From assembly GCA_021151825.1 (NCBI GenBank), contig JAGKWQ010000001.1:930001-994000 (forward strand): a DNA stretch of 64,000 nucleotides, written 5' to 3'. This stretch comes from Cellvibrionaceae bacterium (GTDB lineage Bacteria; Pseudomonadota; Gammaproteobacteria; Pseudomonadales; Cellvibrionaceae). The notes beneath the pieces are model-generated. The model made no database searches and was not told the DNA's origin. It saw only the letters and a list, made by a program, of their open reading frames with translations. This document shows positions 25,253 to 34,834 of this stretch, in pieces (positions within the stretch are counted from its first letter, which is position 1; the number at the start of each line of letters is the position of its first letter). The position numbers and the translations under genes were made by a program.

Positions 25253-26527
25253 CTACTGTGGATTTTTGGTAATTTTCAAACGCGCTGTTTGAACATTACC
25301 CTGCGCATTGGCACTCAGCACTTCAGCATTAAATCCCTTGCTGCGAATATTTTGCGCCAGGGTTTCAAAGGTCGCGAAGCTATCAGCCTGCACATTAATA
25401 TTTAGCTCACCAATTTCACCTACGTAAGCAATGCCTTTAACACTGACATTAGGCACTGATGAAATTTGCGGCAGAACAACAACGAGTATTTCCATTACCC
25501 GGCCAGATTGATTGGTCGGTTGTAATTGCTTTAATGCAGTGGTTAATTGTTTTTCCGGATCCACCATTCGTCCCTGGGGAATGGCACCACGCGCCGCTGT
25601 TTCGATTTGTTGGCGAATTTTTACATTTTCGCCACTGAGTTTCTGGATTTCAAAAATCAGTACGCCGAGATACACCGCAGCACACACACCCGCAAAAATC
25701 GCAACAGATTTCCAGATTTTCCACCAGCGCTCAATCGGCAAACGTTGGGAAAAATCGCCCTGGCATATATCGATAGCGGTACTGCTGTAATCCAGCGACC
25801 AGGCATCCGCCACAATTTGATCTTTAATCGAATCCTGTAATTCCGCAGGCACCAATTCGGTGAGTTTTGCAAGATCGTCTTCATTGGCTGCACGCAAATG
25901 CAAATCCGGCAAACGGTCTACACGTTCTTGCGATGTTAACAGCAAGGATAAAGCCCTGCGCGCGTGCGATTCGGCAAGACTAAAACCCAGGGTAGGGGCA
26001 TAGCGTAAGTAGAATTGCCCATCATATAAACCCAATGACCAATGGTTGTAGGCATCGCTTGCGGCTTCTTCTACGCGCGGCAAAATCAGCGGTGCAGACC
26101 AGCAGCGAGTGACTTCGATACCTAACGTGGCCAATTCGGCAAACACCGCTTGCAGCCAGGTTTTATCAGTGTAGGCAACCACGATACGCCCATCTGTCGG
26201 AGTCCCCAGGGCAAAGTGCAAATCTTCCACATCACCAACAACACTTTCTTCCAGTTGGAATGGCAGCAAGTTGCGTAGATGTTTTTTTTCTTTTTCGCTG
26301 TACTCCAGCTCGCGCGTTCCAACACTGTTGCCCGGTAAAATTAACCAGGTAGATTGGTTGCCGCCCGCGCGGTCACCCAATGCGTTGCGCAGGGCCTCGC
26401 GATCTCCGCTCGCGGCGGATTCCGGTTGCGGATTGCCGTCGCTACCCAACCAGCACCAGCGGAACCAGTCGGCCAGGGTTTTGCCATCGGCAGATGTATT
26501 TACTGCGAGCACCAATTGCATGGACAT
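25253..26527 (-). CDS. gspL: Type II secretion protein L
   Basis: Protein of 424 residues with an actin-like cytoplasmic domain (about 1-270) that binds GspE, one membrane helix (about 272-292, WKSVAIFAGVCAAVYLGVLIF) and a periplasmic ferredoxin-like domain that pairs with GspM (about 340-424). The FQLEESVVGDVEDLHF stretch is typical of the family. Two in-frame ATGs (codons 1 and 3) are possible starts. It lies 69 bases after gspK, the longest gap between core gsp genes, and a perfect inverted repeat sits in that gap. Confidence 0.92.
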   Translation of the reverse strand: MSMQLVLAVNTSADGKTLADWFRWCWLGSDGNPQPESAASGDREALRNALGDRAGGNQSTWLILPGNSVGTRELEYSEKEKKHLRNLLPFQLEESVVGDVEDLHFALGTPTDGRIVVAYTDKTWLQAVFAELATLGIEVTRCWSAPLILPRVEEAASDAYNHWSLGLYDGQFYLRYAPTLGFSLAESHARRALSLLLTSQERVDRLPDLHLRAANEDDLAKLTELVPAELQDSIKDQIVADAWSLDYSSTAIDICQGDFSQRLPIERWWKIWKSVAIFAGVCAAVYLGVLIFEIQKLSGENVKIRQQIETAARGAIPQGRMVDPEKQLTTALKQLQPTNQSGRVMEILVVVLPQISSVPNVSVKGIAYVGEIGELNINVQADSFATFETLAQNIRSKGFNAEVLSANAQGNVQTARLKITKNPQ

Positions 26528-26577
26528 AAGTTTGCTCTGATCAAATCACTGAATTAAATTTTCATTATTAGTCGATG

Positions 26578-26594
26578 CGAACATCGCATGTTCG
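26578..26594. repeat. Perfect inverted repeat between gspK and gspL
   Basis: CGAACAT and ATGTTCG separated by CGC. The overlapping ATGCGA/TCGCAT (26575-26589) forms an alternative perfect repeat. There is no T-run, so it is unlikely to be a terminator. It may be an mRNA stability or processing hairpin, or a protein site. Confidence 0.55.
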
Positions 26595-26596
26595 GG

Positions 26597-27724
26597 TTAT
26601 TCAACCAACTCGGTTTCATCATCGTCATCTTCATTCTCATCCTTGTGTATCACTGTCGGTAATTCAAACACGTCATCGCGTTGGATAACTTTCAGGCTTG
26701 GGCGCTGATCGATTTTGTCGCGAACCATTAAACTGCGCATGCTTCTGCGCTGATCCACTAATTGCACCGTTGCGTTTAGCCAGAAATAAGTGGCATTACC
26801 GTTAAGATCCGTTACATCCTTGCCCGCAAATGCAGTTTGGATTTCACCACTATCAAAGCCTGTTTCAGGGCGCAATTTTATCGCCTGTTGGACGTCTGAC
26901 GCAGCTGCCGGGGACAATGAATTAGCATCGTTGATGGTTAGCAACAAATTATTAATTCCCTTGCGGGTAACAGGGTCTGCCAGTTCCATTGTATTGATAT
27001 TCATCCCCACCTTGGAATTGGGTAAGACGGTGATGAATGGCATCAACCGCATAACCAATAATGGGCTCTCGTTAAATCCCCTGACCAAACGCAATTCATC
27101 CAGAGATTTAAACCACGTATTGGCGGGTAAATAAGGCTCTGGCATGCTCTGGTAATAATTTGATTCTGCGCCTCCCTGACCGGACTCACTTTCATCCTCA
27201 TCGATCCAATCGACAACCGCCTCTAACAAATACTCTGCTTGATCCTGCCCCAACGGCATGTCCGGAAATGTTTGTAGCAACCGGATAAAACGCTTTTGTT
27301 GCGGAGAATATCGCTCCGGATTACCGATGGGAGTTTCAGGTTTTAACGCTGTTCCCAAATCATTTAAATTCAACTTATTGGTAGCATCACTCAATTGCGC
27401 TACGCCGGTGACCCCCTGATCTTCAATGGGGATTTGGTTGCTCCAGGGTTCGCCCAAAAAGTCTTTGCCTTGCTCTATATCCGCTGTCGCAAACATTAAC
27501 TTTGCCACTTCTTCTGTTCCTTCCAGAAAAGCCCGGGCCTGGGCACCATGCCAACGGGTTTCTGCGCGTGCCAGCCCCAATTGATATTGGGCGGCAAACT
27601 TTACGCTCAGGGCCGCTACCAACGCGACTATCAGCAACACCAATATCAGTACCGTTCCTCGTTGGGAAGCCGGGCTACTGTTGCTGTGTCTGGAACTGTT
27701 CAGGCAGCGCAAACAGGCGAGCAA
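26597..27724 (-). CDS. gspK: Type II secretion minor pseudopilin K
   Basis: Minor pseudopilin of 375 residues. The prepilin peptidase site is QRG23-TVLILVLLIVALVAAL. As expected for GspK, the glutamate at +5 is missing. The large C-terminal domain is typical (LNLNDLG, DWIDEDES, KVGMNINT). The start is a TTG at 27724. No ATG or GTG exists before the pseudopilin motif, and a perfect AAAGGAG lies 9 bases upstream of this TTG. The start lies inside gspJ (50-base overlap). GspK caps the pseudopilus together with GspI and GspJ. Confidence 0.93.
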   Translation of the reverse strand: MLACLRCLNSSRHSNSSPASQRGTVLILVLLIVALVAALSVKFAAQYQLGLARAETRWHGAQARAFLEGTEEVAKLMFATADIEQGKDFLGEPWSNQIPIEDQGVTGVAQLSDATNKLNLNDLGTALKPETPIGNPERYSPQQKRFIRLLQTFPDMPLGQDQAEYLLEAVVDWIDEDESESGQGGAESNYYQSMPEPYLPANTWFKSLDELRLVRGFNESPLLVMRLMPFITVLPNSKVGMNINTMELADPVTRKGINNLLLTINDANSLSPAAASDVQQAIKLRPETGFDSGEIQTAFAGKDVTDLNGNATYFWLNATVQLVDQRRSMRSLMVRDKIDQRPSLKVIQRDDVFELPTVIHKDENEDDDDETELVE

Positions 27725-28385
27725 TTGAACCGACTCCTTTAATTTTGATAGTAATTTCTACCGCTAACGGCAAACCCGTAGCTCCAGCCGTTGCATCCGG
27801 CCAATCTTGCAGCCAATCATCGGTAAATTCCCGGCCTTCCAGTACGCTTTTACCGCGCGATGTTACAACACCCTGATGCAAAAACCGCAGCTGTATGTCT
27901 TCAACATCTTCCAGTAACAACTGATGAAAACCATCGTCTTCTTCCAGATCAACATCAGCCAACTGGCGGTTGTATTCCGGCGCAAAATCACGCCAGAGTT
28001 TGCCATCCAGTACACGATATTCAACCAGTTGCAAATCGCTGCGTGGCAGATTGGAAAAGTTAACCCAGCCGCGTCGCTTGAATATTAGTAATACCTGATC
28101 GGCGTCTTCACCCGAACCATCCAACGTCTCACCTTTAAATATCCAGGTTCGATCATTAGTTCCGGGCGGAACAATATGGCGTATATCTGCAGCGATAATC
28201 TGCCAGGCACGGTCTATTTTATTAATATCGTTTAACACTTCATTAGTGCGTGTCGCACCTTTATCGGCAGCATCCAGCGATTGAAAAGCCATGACCGCAA
28301 TAATCGCCGAGACCACCAGCGCGATCATAACTTCCAGCAGGGTAAAGCCCCGTTGGTTACAATTGCTGGGTGGATTCAGGATCAC
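27675..28385 (-). CDS. gspJ: Type II secretion minor pseudopilin J
   Basis: Pseudopilin of 236 residues with the prepilin site QRG13-FTLLEVMIALVVSAI (E18 is the conserved +5 glutamate). The start is a GTG at 28385 inside the gspI 3' end (29-base overlap), with AGGG about 8 bases upstream. It forms the pseudopilus tip with GspI and GspK. The C-terminal beta domain contains LQLVEYRV and DIQLRFLH, as in GspJ. Confidence 0.93.
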   Translation of the reverse strand: MILNPPSNCNQRGFTLLEVMIALVVSAIIAVMAFQSLDAADKGATRTNEVLNDINKIDRAWQIIAADIRHIVPPGTNDRTWIFKGETLDGSGEDADQVLLIFKRRGWVNFSNLPRSDLQLVEYRVLDGKLWRDFAPEYNRQLADVDLEEDDGFHQLLLEDVEDIQLRFLHQGVVTSRGKSVLEGREFTDDWLQDWPDATAGATGLPLAVEITIKIKGVGSIARLFALPEQFQTQQQ

Positions 28386-28845
28386 TGATATACCCTGTCA
28401 AAAGTGCCATTGCCGGTTTGTCTTCATCTACTGCGGTACGCCCCAAGGTTGGCCCATCAGCCACTCCCAACAACCGCACAGAAATTTCAATACGTTTAAA
28501 CCCGGGCTCGGGCAGTGTGTCCATCGCAATGGTTTTTTGCTGCCATTGCCAGCGTAAACCTGCTAAATCCACAGTTCCGGAATCTTTCTCCGGCACCTTG
28601 TAATCCTGCAGGCGTTTCTGCATTTTTTGCTGCTGTAACAGACGAATACGTGCCAGCTGGTTTTCCGCTACCCAATAGGCGTAGGTCTTATCGCGAATTA
28701 CTGCTGAACCGTCGAGCTGCGTCATTATCAGCGTTATCATCGCAGGCAGCGCCAGGGCAACAATCATGAGGGCAATCATCGCCTCCAGCAGCGTAAAACC
28801 ACGCTTCCGTTTCAGCAATGACTGACATCTCACTCGTTTGCTCAT
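28357..28845 (-). CDS. gspI: Type II secretion minor pseudopilin I
   Basis: Pseudopilin of 162 residues with the prepilin site KRG16-FTLLEAMIALMIVAL and a basic leader. The conserved NQLARIRLLQ pattern of GspI follows the helix (AYWVAENQLARIRL). The ATG overlaps the gspH stop by 4 bases (ATGA). It nucleates the tip complex with GspJ and GspK. A Lys-Arg-rich leader of 15 residues is longer than in GspH. Confidence 0.92.
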   Translation of the reverse strand: MSKRVRCQSLLKRKRGFTLLEAMIALMIVALALPAMITLIMTQLDGSAVIRDKTYAYWVAENQLARIRLLQQQKMQKRLQDYKVPEKDSGTVDLAGLRWQWQQKTIAMDTLPEPGFKRIEISVRLLGVADGPTLGRTAVDEDKPAMALLTGYISDPESTQQL

Positions 28846-29414
28846 AGGCCTTTGCGCTCCGCTTCAAGGCGCTCTTCTTCGTTAATCCAATGCAATTCAC
28901 CCATGAGGTTCAACTCAAACTTTTGGGTTTCAACGTTATCATCCATGTTGGTTTGACTGGCAAATATTGTGATTTCTGCCTCGCCCGAAGCATCACCGCT
29001 AGGGAAAAAGCCGATAACCGGATCCTGATATTCCAGTTCGGGATCGTACTCCCACAATTCTTCATCAATGGTGAATTCAATTGCCAAACCTTCTGCGATA
29101 CAGTGGGACGCAAGTTCCGGCAGATCTTGCCATTGGCGGTCACGCACACGACGCCAGGTATAGCACCATTGCTCCTGCGCATCGATATCCTGCGCTGGCC
29201 GCAATTCAGCGAATAATCCATAAGTTTCGCCTTTCAAAACTGCTTGTTCAGACACATAACTGGCCCGCAACATAAACTCTTCCGCCTCCTTGCGTGCATT
29301 GTCGGCCGCGGCATTACCGCCTACCGCAATTGAAATCACCCCCACCGCCAGACCGATGATAAACACCACGACGATAATTTCGATCAGGGTAAAACCCTGT
29401 TGGCGGGGGTTCAC
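28842..29414 (-). CDS. gspH: Type II secretion minor pseudopilin H
   Basis: Pseudopilin of 190 residues starting with a GTG at 29414, with the prepilin site QQG7-FTLIEIIVVVFIIGL (E12 at +5). The periplasmic domain contains SEQAVLKGETYGLF, a GspH signature. It lies 21 bases after gspG. The very short 7-residue leader makes this the only possible start in frame near the motif. It joins the major pseudopilin GspG to the tip complex. Confidence 0.92.
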   Translation of the reverse strand: MNPRQQGFTLIEIIVVVFIIGLAVGVISIAVGGNAAADNARKEAEEFMLRASYVSEQAVLKGETYGLFAELRPAQDIDAQEQWCYTWRRVRDRQWQDLPELASHCIAEGLAIEFTIDEELWEYDPELEYQDPVIGFFPSGDASGEAEITIFASQTNMDDNVETQKFELNLMGELHWINEEERLEAERKGL

Positions 29415-29435
29415 AGATACTATCCAGCGTTAAAC

Positions 29436-29897
29436 TTATTCCGAATCCCAAACGCTGATGTCAGCATTTTGACCTTCGCCGCCACTCACACCATCGGCAC
29501 CCAGACTATAAATATCAAACTCATGACCTTCGCCAGGACTCATATATTGGTATTCATTGCCCCATGGATCTTTGGTCAGAGTGTCAATGTAGCCGGACTC
29601 TTTGTAATTGCGTGGCACCGGCGCGATGGATGGTTTGGTCACCAGTGCTTCCAGGCCTTGCTCGGTAGTCGGGAAGTTAAAGTTATCGATGCGATATAAC
29701 TTGAGCGCCGTTTGCAGCGAGCTGAAATCCGCACGCGCTTTTTTGACGTTCGCTTTATCGAGGTTATCCATTACGTTGGGTACCACAATACCGGCTAGCA
29801 AACCGATGATGATTACCACCACCATGATTTCTACCAGTGTAAAACCCGCCTGGCGGGCTTCGACCTTACGGCCGGTGTAACGCAGACTTGTGTTCAT
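29436..29897 (-). CDS. gspG: Type II secretion major pseudopilin G
   Basis: Major pseudopilin of 153 residues. The prepilin site is QAG18-FTLVEIMVVVIIIGLLAGIV with E23 at +5. The C-terminal calcium-binding loop region (SPGEGHEFDIYSLGADGVSGGEG) is fully typical. The ATG at 29897 is chosen because GGAG lies 7 bases upstream and the leader length matches the family. A longer in-frame extension to 30023 has no support. It polymerises into the pseudopilus that drives substrates through the secretin. Confidence 0.96.
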   Translation of the reverse strand: MNTSLRYTGRKVEARQAGFTLVEIMVVVIIIGLLAGIVVPNVMDNLDKANVKKARADFSSLQTALKLYRIDNFNFPTTEQGLEALVTKPSIAPVPRNYKESGYIDTLTKDPWGNEYQYMSPGEGHEFDIYSLGADGVSGGEGQNADISVWDSE

Positions 29898-29965
29898 AGT
29901 GTTCTCCAGAACAGCTTTGATAAACGATTGGATTGAAGAAAATTGGTACGGATATCCGCGCCGGA

Positions 29966-31204
29966 TCAAGTCAGCTTGGACATTTCGAAAATCGGGGTCA
30001 GGATCGCCAAAACAATTAGACACACAGCGCCGCCCATAAAAATGATCGTCGCCGGCTCCAGTAAACCCATCGCCACTCCCAGCATCATTTCCAGTTCACG
30101 CTCCTGGTCTTTGGAAGCGTTGTCCAGTTGCTGGGGCAGAGTGCCATTGGTTTCACCACTCGCCACCAATTGCACCAACAATGGCGGGAAGTGACCGGTA
30201 TTTTCCATGGCCCGACTCAAACTCATACCTTCACGCACTGCAGCAGCTACCTGATCACAGGCCTCTTGCAGAATTTTATTGGTCATCACCTGGCCGGAAA
30301 TGTTCAATGCTTGTAAGAGCGGGACACCGCTGGCGGAAAGCAAACTTAACGTTGCGGCAAAACGGGCGGAGTTAATTTGTTTTACCAACTCACCAATAAC
30401 TGGCAGTTTTAATTGGACAACATGCCAGGCACGAAGGCGCTTGGGATCGCGCATCATATGTTTAACCAGGTAATACACACCGATCAACACAATAAAAAGA
30501 TAAATCCCATAACTGATCAGGAAACTACTGGTTGCCATCAAGGCTTCAGTCAATGCGGGCAGTTCGCGTTTGCCCTGCTCAAAGATTTTTACCAGTTTGG
30601 GCACTACCAACACCATCAACGCGACAATTACAGCCATACTCACTACCAACATTACCAGCGGGTAGATCATCGCCATTTTAATACGCTGTTGTAATATCTG
30701 ACTGGTCTGGGTGTAATCGGCAAGCCGCTCCAGTACCGGGCTAAGATATCCGGAGCCTTCACCAGCGCGCACCAGCGCGCGATACATATCATTGAACGCA
30801 ATCGGGTTATCGCCCATTGCCTGGGCAAGACTAAAACCTTCCAATACGCGAGTACGAACTTGTAGCACGACGCGTTTGACGTTGGCTTTTTGCGATTGCT
30901 TGGCTGTTGCGTGCAGGGCTTCATCCAGAGGCAAACCGGATTTCACTAGCGATGCCAATTGGCGGGTAATCAAACTCAGATCACGAGTACTTAATTTGGC
31001 AGCGCGGCGGCGGAAACTGGCTTGCAGGTTTAAACCTTCACCACTATTTGCCGCTGCAGCCTCACCTGCGGCACTTACCACCTCAAGCGGTTTTAATTTT
31101 TTCGCCCGTAACTGGGTGCGAATATGCCGTTCGGAATCCCCCTCAAGAATTCCTTTGATGGTTTTTCCGTCTTCATTCAGCGCTTTGTAACTATAGGCAG
31201 CCAT
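29966..31204 (-). CDS. gspF: Type II secretion inner-membrane protein F
   Basis: Polytopic platform protein of 412 residues, with two homologous T2SF domains (about 70-200 and 275-400) and three membrane helices (about 172-195, 225-245 and 378-400). Recognisable stretches are ALNEDGKTIKG at the start, TRQLASLVKSGLPLDEALHA and LLSASGVPLLQALNI. It links GspE motion to pseudopilus growth. The ATG at 31204 lies 10 bases after gspE. Confidence 0.96.
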   Translation of the reverse strand: MAAYSYKALNEDGKTIKGILEGDSERHIRTQLRAKKLKPLEVVSAAGEAAAANSGEGLNLQASFRRRAAKLSTRDLSLITRQLASLVKSGLPLDEALHATAKQSQKANVKRVVLQVRTRVLEGFSLAQAMGDNPIAFNDMYRALVRAGEGSGYLSPVLERLADYTQTSQILQQRIKMAMIYPLVMLVVSMAVIVALMVLVVPKLVKIFEQGKRELPALTEALMATSSFLISYGIYLFIVLIGVYYLVKHMMRDPKRLRAWHVVQLKLPVIGELVKQINSARFAATLSLLSASGVPLLQALNISGQVMTNKILQEACDQVAAAVREGMSLSRAMENTGHFPPLLVQLVASGETNGTLPQQLDNASKDQERELEMMLGVAMGLLEPATIIFMGGAVCLIVLAILTPIFEMSKLT

Positions 31205-31214
31205 GGAATATTCC

Positions 31215-32759
31215 TTATAACTGCGTGGTTACGCGCAGAACTTCTTCAATACTGGTAATGCCATTGAGCACGCACGTACGACCATCATCGCTCATAGACG
31301 CACTGTGTTTACGAGCCTCTGCCAGAAGTTCTTGCTCACCGGCTTGCTCGTGGATCAAATGACGCAGGCGTTCAGTGATTTCAATCAGTTCATAAATACC
31401 CTTACGGCCGCGATAACCTTGATGGTTACAGTGTTTGCAACCACTGGGCGCCGGACGCCAGATCGGAGTATCCAATGGTAACTTGAGCATTTCCCGCTCG
31501 GCATCACTAGGCATGTATTGCTCTTTACAATGAGTACAAAGCACACGCACCAGACGCTGCGCCATGACCACCTCAAGGCTCGATGCCAACAGGAACGGCT
31601 CTACCCCCATATCTTTCAGACGCAACACCGCACCAATCGCGGTATTCGTATGGAGGGTGGATAACACCAGGTGACCTGTTAGCGATGCCTGGATTGCAAT
31701 TTCAGCAGTTTCACCATCGCGGATCTCACCCACCATCACCACATCGGGGTCTTGACGCAAAATAGCGCGGAGACCACGCGCAAAGGTCATATCTACCTTG
31801 GCGTTAACCTGGGTTTGCCCGATACCGGGAAGCAGATACTCCACTGGATCTTCAATGGTGAGGATATTGCGACTGCGGGTGTTGATATGACTGAGGCTGG
31901 CATACAGCGTGGTGGTTTTACCCGAACCTGTCGGACCAGTAACCAAAATAATACCGTGGGGTTTAATCAGGTTCTTGGTCAGGCGCTCGTAAACTTGCGG
32001 TGGCATTTGCAATTGCTCAAGGCGCAACTGGCCTGCAGCCTGATCCAGGATACGCAATACAATACGCTCGCCAAACGCAGAAGGAATTGTCGACACACGA
32101 ATATCAACCGCATGGCCTGCAAGGCGTACAGTAATACGACCGTCTTGCGGCAAGCGTTTTTCGGCGATATCCAAACGCGCCATGACTTTCAGGCGGGACA
32201 CCAATACTGGCGCTAATTCGGCTTTCGGGGACAGCACCTCAGTCAATACACCGTCGATCCGGAAACGAACAGAAACGCGATCCTCGAAAGGTTCCAAATG
32301 TATATCTGACGCGCCTTCACGTACGGCTTGGGAAAGAATGGCGTTAATCAGGCGAATAATCGGCGCATCATCGTCACCGGCAAGCAGATCTGTACGATCT
32401 GCCAAATCATCGGCCATGGACGATAAATCAAATTCATTCCCCAAGTCTTCCGCAGCGCGTTGAGCAGCACCGTCACCACTTTGATATTCACGGGTGAGGC
32501 GCTTTTGAAAATCTTCTGCCGGCATTTCTTCCAGTTCAAAGCCGGCGCCGAGAATACGCTGTAATTCCAGCAACACATCGAGAGTCAAACCGGGCTTATG
32601 CAATACCTTGGGATTAACACCCGCGGTAATGTCTTCCAGCATGACGCCGTGCGCCGATGCAAAGCTGAACGGCAAACGGTCAAAGCCGGTAGCAACAGAA
32701 TTCTGCCCATCGGGAGATGACTCATCTACGACGATGGACTCTAGCACTTGCTCGGTCAC
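31215..32759 (-). CDS. gspE: Type II secretion ATPase E
   Basis: Cytoplasmic hexameric ATPase of 514 residues. Walker A is GPTGSGKT (275-282), the Asp box is near 304 (TIEDPVEY), Walker B is VVMVGEIRDGETAE (about 340-353) and the His box follows (TGHLVLSTLHTN). A tetracysteine zinc site is present (C408, C411, C441, C444). The start codon is GTG, with GAGGA 8-12 bases upstream, 3 bases after gspD. The N-terminal 100 residues contain the domain that docks on GspL. Confidence 0.96.
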   Translation of the reverse strand: MTEQVLESIVVDESSPDGQNSVATGFDRLPFSFASAHGVMLEDITAGVNPKVLHKPGLTLDVLLELQRILGAGFELEEMPAEDFQKRLTREYQSGDGAAQRAAEDLGNEFDLSSMADDLADRTDLLAGDDDAPIIRLINAILSQAVREGASDIHLEPFEDRVSVRFRIDGVLTEVLSPKAELAPVLVSRLKVMARLDIAEKRLPQDGRITVRLAGHAVDIRVSTIPSAFGERIVLRILDQAAGQLRLEQLQMPPQVYERLTKNLIKPHGIILVTGPTGSGKTTTLYASLSHINTRSRNILTIEDPVEYLLPGIGQTQVNAKVDMTFARGLRAILRQDPDVVMVGEIRDGETAEIAIQASLTGHLVLSTLHTNTAIGAVLRLKDMGVEPFLLASSLEVVMAQRLVRVLCTHCKEQYMPSDAEREMLKLPLDTPIWRPAPSGCKHCNHQGYRGRKGIYELIEITERLRHLIHEQAGEQELLAEARKHSASMSDDGRTCVLNGITSIEEVLRVTTQL

Positions 32760-32762
32760 AGG

Positions 32763-34823
32763 TTATTCCTCAGCTTGAGCGGCAGGTTGCTGGTCTTGTT
32801 GCTGGCTTTGTTGTTGGAACTTACGAATTTGTTCGTCCCACTCAGGCAATACAGGAACATCGCCCTTGTTGATCAAAATTCCACGATTGCGCTGGAAATT
32901 TACCTGTTGGTCGCGCAATGTACGATATTTTTCCGCCGTTGCACCGGTTAATACCTCATCAGTACGAATGATGGTTGGCTTCAAAAATATCAGCAGGTTA
33001 GTCTTTGTCTTCTTGGCGCTTTGGGAGCGAAACAAATGACCTAAAACAGGAATACTTCCCAGCACAGGAACACGGTTATCACCTTTATCAATTTGATCTT
33101 GAATCAAGCCACCGAGAACGACTGTTTGACCGTCGCCTGCAAGAATTTGTGTTTTAATTTCACGTTTTTGAGTGGTTGGGCCATTTGGTGAACTCTGAGT
33201 GGCGCCAATTACTGAAGAAATTTCCTGTTCGATATCCAATACCAGGCTATCTCCTCCATTAACATGGGGAGTTACCTGAAGCTTAATACCTACATCTTCA
33301 CGGTTAACAGTATTAAACGGGCTGGAAAATGAATTGGCACCGGTATTGTTAGTGCCGCTCATTCCGGTGTAAGAGCCTGTAACGAAAGGAACTTGCTGAC
33401 CAACTAAAATTGACGCTTCGCTATTGTCTGTTGTTAGCAGGCTTGGTGTTGACAGAATGTTACTCGACTCAGTGGTTTGCAATAACTTCAACACACTCAG
33501 GAAGTCCAGATTCTTACCCAAACGCCCCACACCAAATACCGGAGACCCGACAGAAGTTATACCTCCAGCAAGAGAAGCGAGAGCTGTCTCGCTGGACGGA
33601 TCATTTAACAAACTAAGTGCAGGGGTTCCAACTTTGCTCAAAGCCCCACCAGATGTAAAACCACCAAAACCACTATCATCCGCCTGGTACATCCACTCAA
33701 CGCCAATTTCTTTGGCATTGCTACCGGTGATTTCTACAATAATTGCTTCAACTAATACCTGTGCACGACGAATATCCAGACTATCCACAATCGATAAAAG
33801 GGTATTCATTGTTTCTATATCAGCAGTAATCAATACCGAATTGGTTGCCTCATCAGCTTGAACCGCTGCCTGTGTAGCTGTAGGCGGGGCTCCCTCAGCT
33901 GGTTTGCCACCAACACTTTGCAACATGCCGGAAAGCACTTTGGCGACTTCTTCTGCTTTGGCGTACTTCAGATAAAACACCCGCACATTGCTATTACGGG
34001 TTTGCGGGCGATCCAAATCATCAACTAACAACTTAAGACGCTGGCGAGTCAAATCATCACCACTAATAACTACTGCGTTAGTACGCTTGTCGGCCACAAT
34101 GACTGGCGGCGAGGTGGTCATACCACGGTTAGGATCCGGCTTTTCCAATTGTGTGAGCATCGCCACTACATCTGCTGCGTTGGCATATTTCAGCGAAATC
34201 ACATCGGTATGAGTCATACCAATTTTATCCAGCTGGATTACCAGTTCGTTCATCCGCGCAACGTTGGCGCGGGTATCCGTGATGATCAGGGCGTTACTGG
34301 GCTCGTAAGTAGTCAGGTGCCCGTATTGCGGCACTAACGGACGCAACGCCGCAAGAATTTTAGCCGCGCTGGTATTTTTCAGCGGGATTACCTGGGTGAT
34401 ATAGAGATCATCTCGATTACGAACATTATTCTCGGTAGGAATTGGCAGGTTACGCGCATCGCGGTTCATTACGATACGCACAATATTACCGCTTTCTACT
34501 GCGGTAAAACCGTGCACATCAAGCGAGGCCAAAAACAACTCATACAGCTCTTTGGCATTGAGTGGCTTAGTATTGATAACTTTGATAGGACCGCGGACTT
34601 TCGGATCGATAATGATGGTTTTCCCGGTGGCGCCCGCAATAAATTTAATCACTTCCTGGATATCAGAATCATTAAAGTTAACTGTCCAGGCTTGCTCGCC
34701 GGCGGCATTCTGGCCAGCGGGTTCTACCTGCGCCATTGCGAGATTAGCGGTACCACTGATAATCGCCGCCAGCATCAAGCTGGAGATAATCTTGTTATTT
34801 TTACGACCATTCGAACGGATCAC
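32763..34823 (-). CDS. gspD: Type II secretion secretin D
   Basis: Outer-membrane secretin of 686 residues with a signal peptide (LMLAAIISGTANLAMA, cut near 32). The N0 domain (WTVNFNDSDIQEVIKFIAGATGKTIIIDPKVRGPIKVI) is followed by N1-N3 repeats (about 130-330) and the secretin core (about 350-620, including VPVLGSIPVLGHLFRS). A Gln-rich tail of about 25 residues ends the protein. The GTG start has GAGG 6-9 bases upstream. A longer Gly/Ser loop (TGMSGTNNTGANSFSSPFN) replaces the usual gate-region insert. Confidence 0.96.
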   Translation of the reverse strand: MIRSNGRKNNKIISSLMLAAIISGTANLAMAQVEPAGQNAAGEQAWTVNFNDSDIQEVIKFIAGATGKTIIIDPKVRGPIKVINTKPLNAKELYELFLASLDVHGFTAVESGNIVRIVMNRDARNLPIPTENNVRNRDDLYITQVIPLKNTSAAKILAALRPLVPQYGHLTTYEPSNALIITDTRANVARMNELVIQLDKIGMTHTDVISLKYANAADVVAMLTQLEKPDPNRGMTTSPPVIVADKRTNAVVISGDDLTRQRLKLLVDDLDRPQTRNSNVRVFYLKYAKAEEVAKVLSGMLQSVGGKPAEGAPPTATQAAVQADEATNSVLITADIETMNTLLSIVDSLDIRRAQVLVEAIIVEITGSNAKEIGVEWMYQADDSGFGGFTSGGALSKVGTPALSLLNDPSSETALASLAGGITSVGSPVFGVGRLGKNLDFLSVLKLLQTTESSNILSTPSLLTTDNSEASILVGQQVPFVTGSYTGMSGTNNTGANSFSSPFNTVNREDVGIKLQVTPHVNGGDSLVLDIEQEISSVIGATQSSPNGPTTQKREIKTQILAGDGQTVVLGGLIQDQIDKGDNRVPVLGSIPVLGHLFRSQSAKKTKTNLLIFLKPTIIRTDEVLTGATAEKYRTLRDQQVNFQRNRGILINKGDVPVLPEWDEQIRKFQQQSQQQDQQPAAQAEE

Positions 34824-34834
34824 GAAAACCTCAC

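Noticed and set aside
30792..31190. A 132-residue plus-strand frame opposite gspF
   Set aside because: It is antisense to a gene with unmistakable GspF domains.
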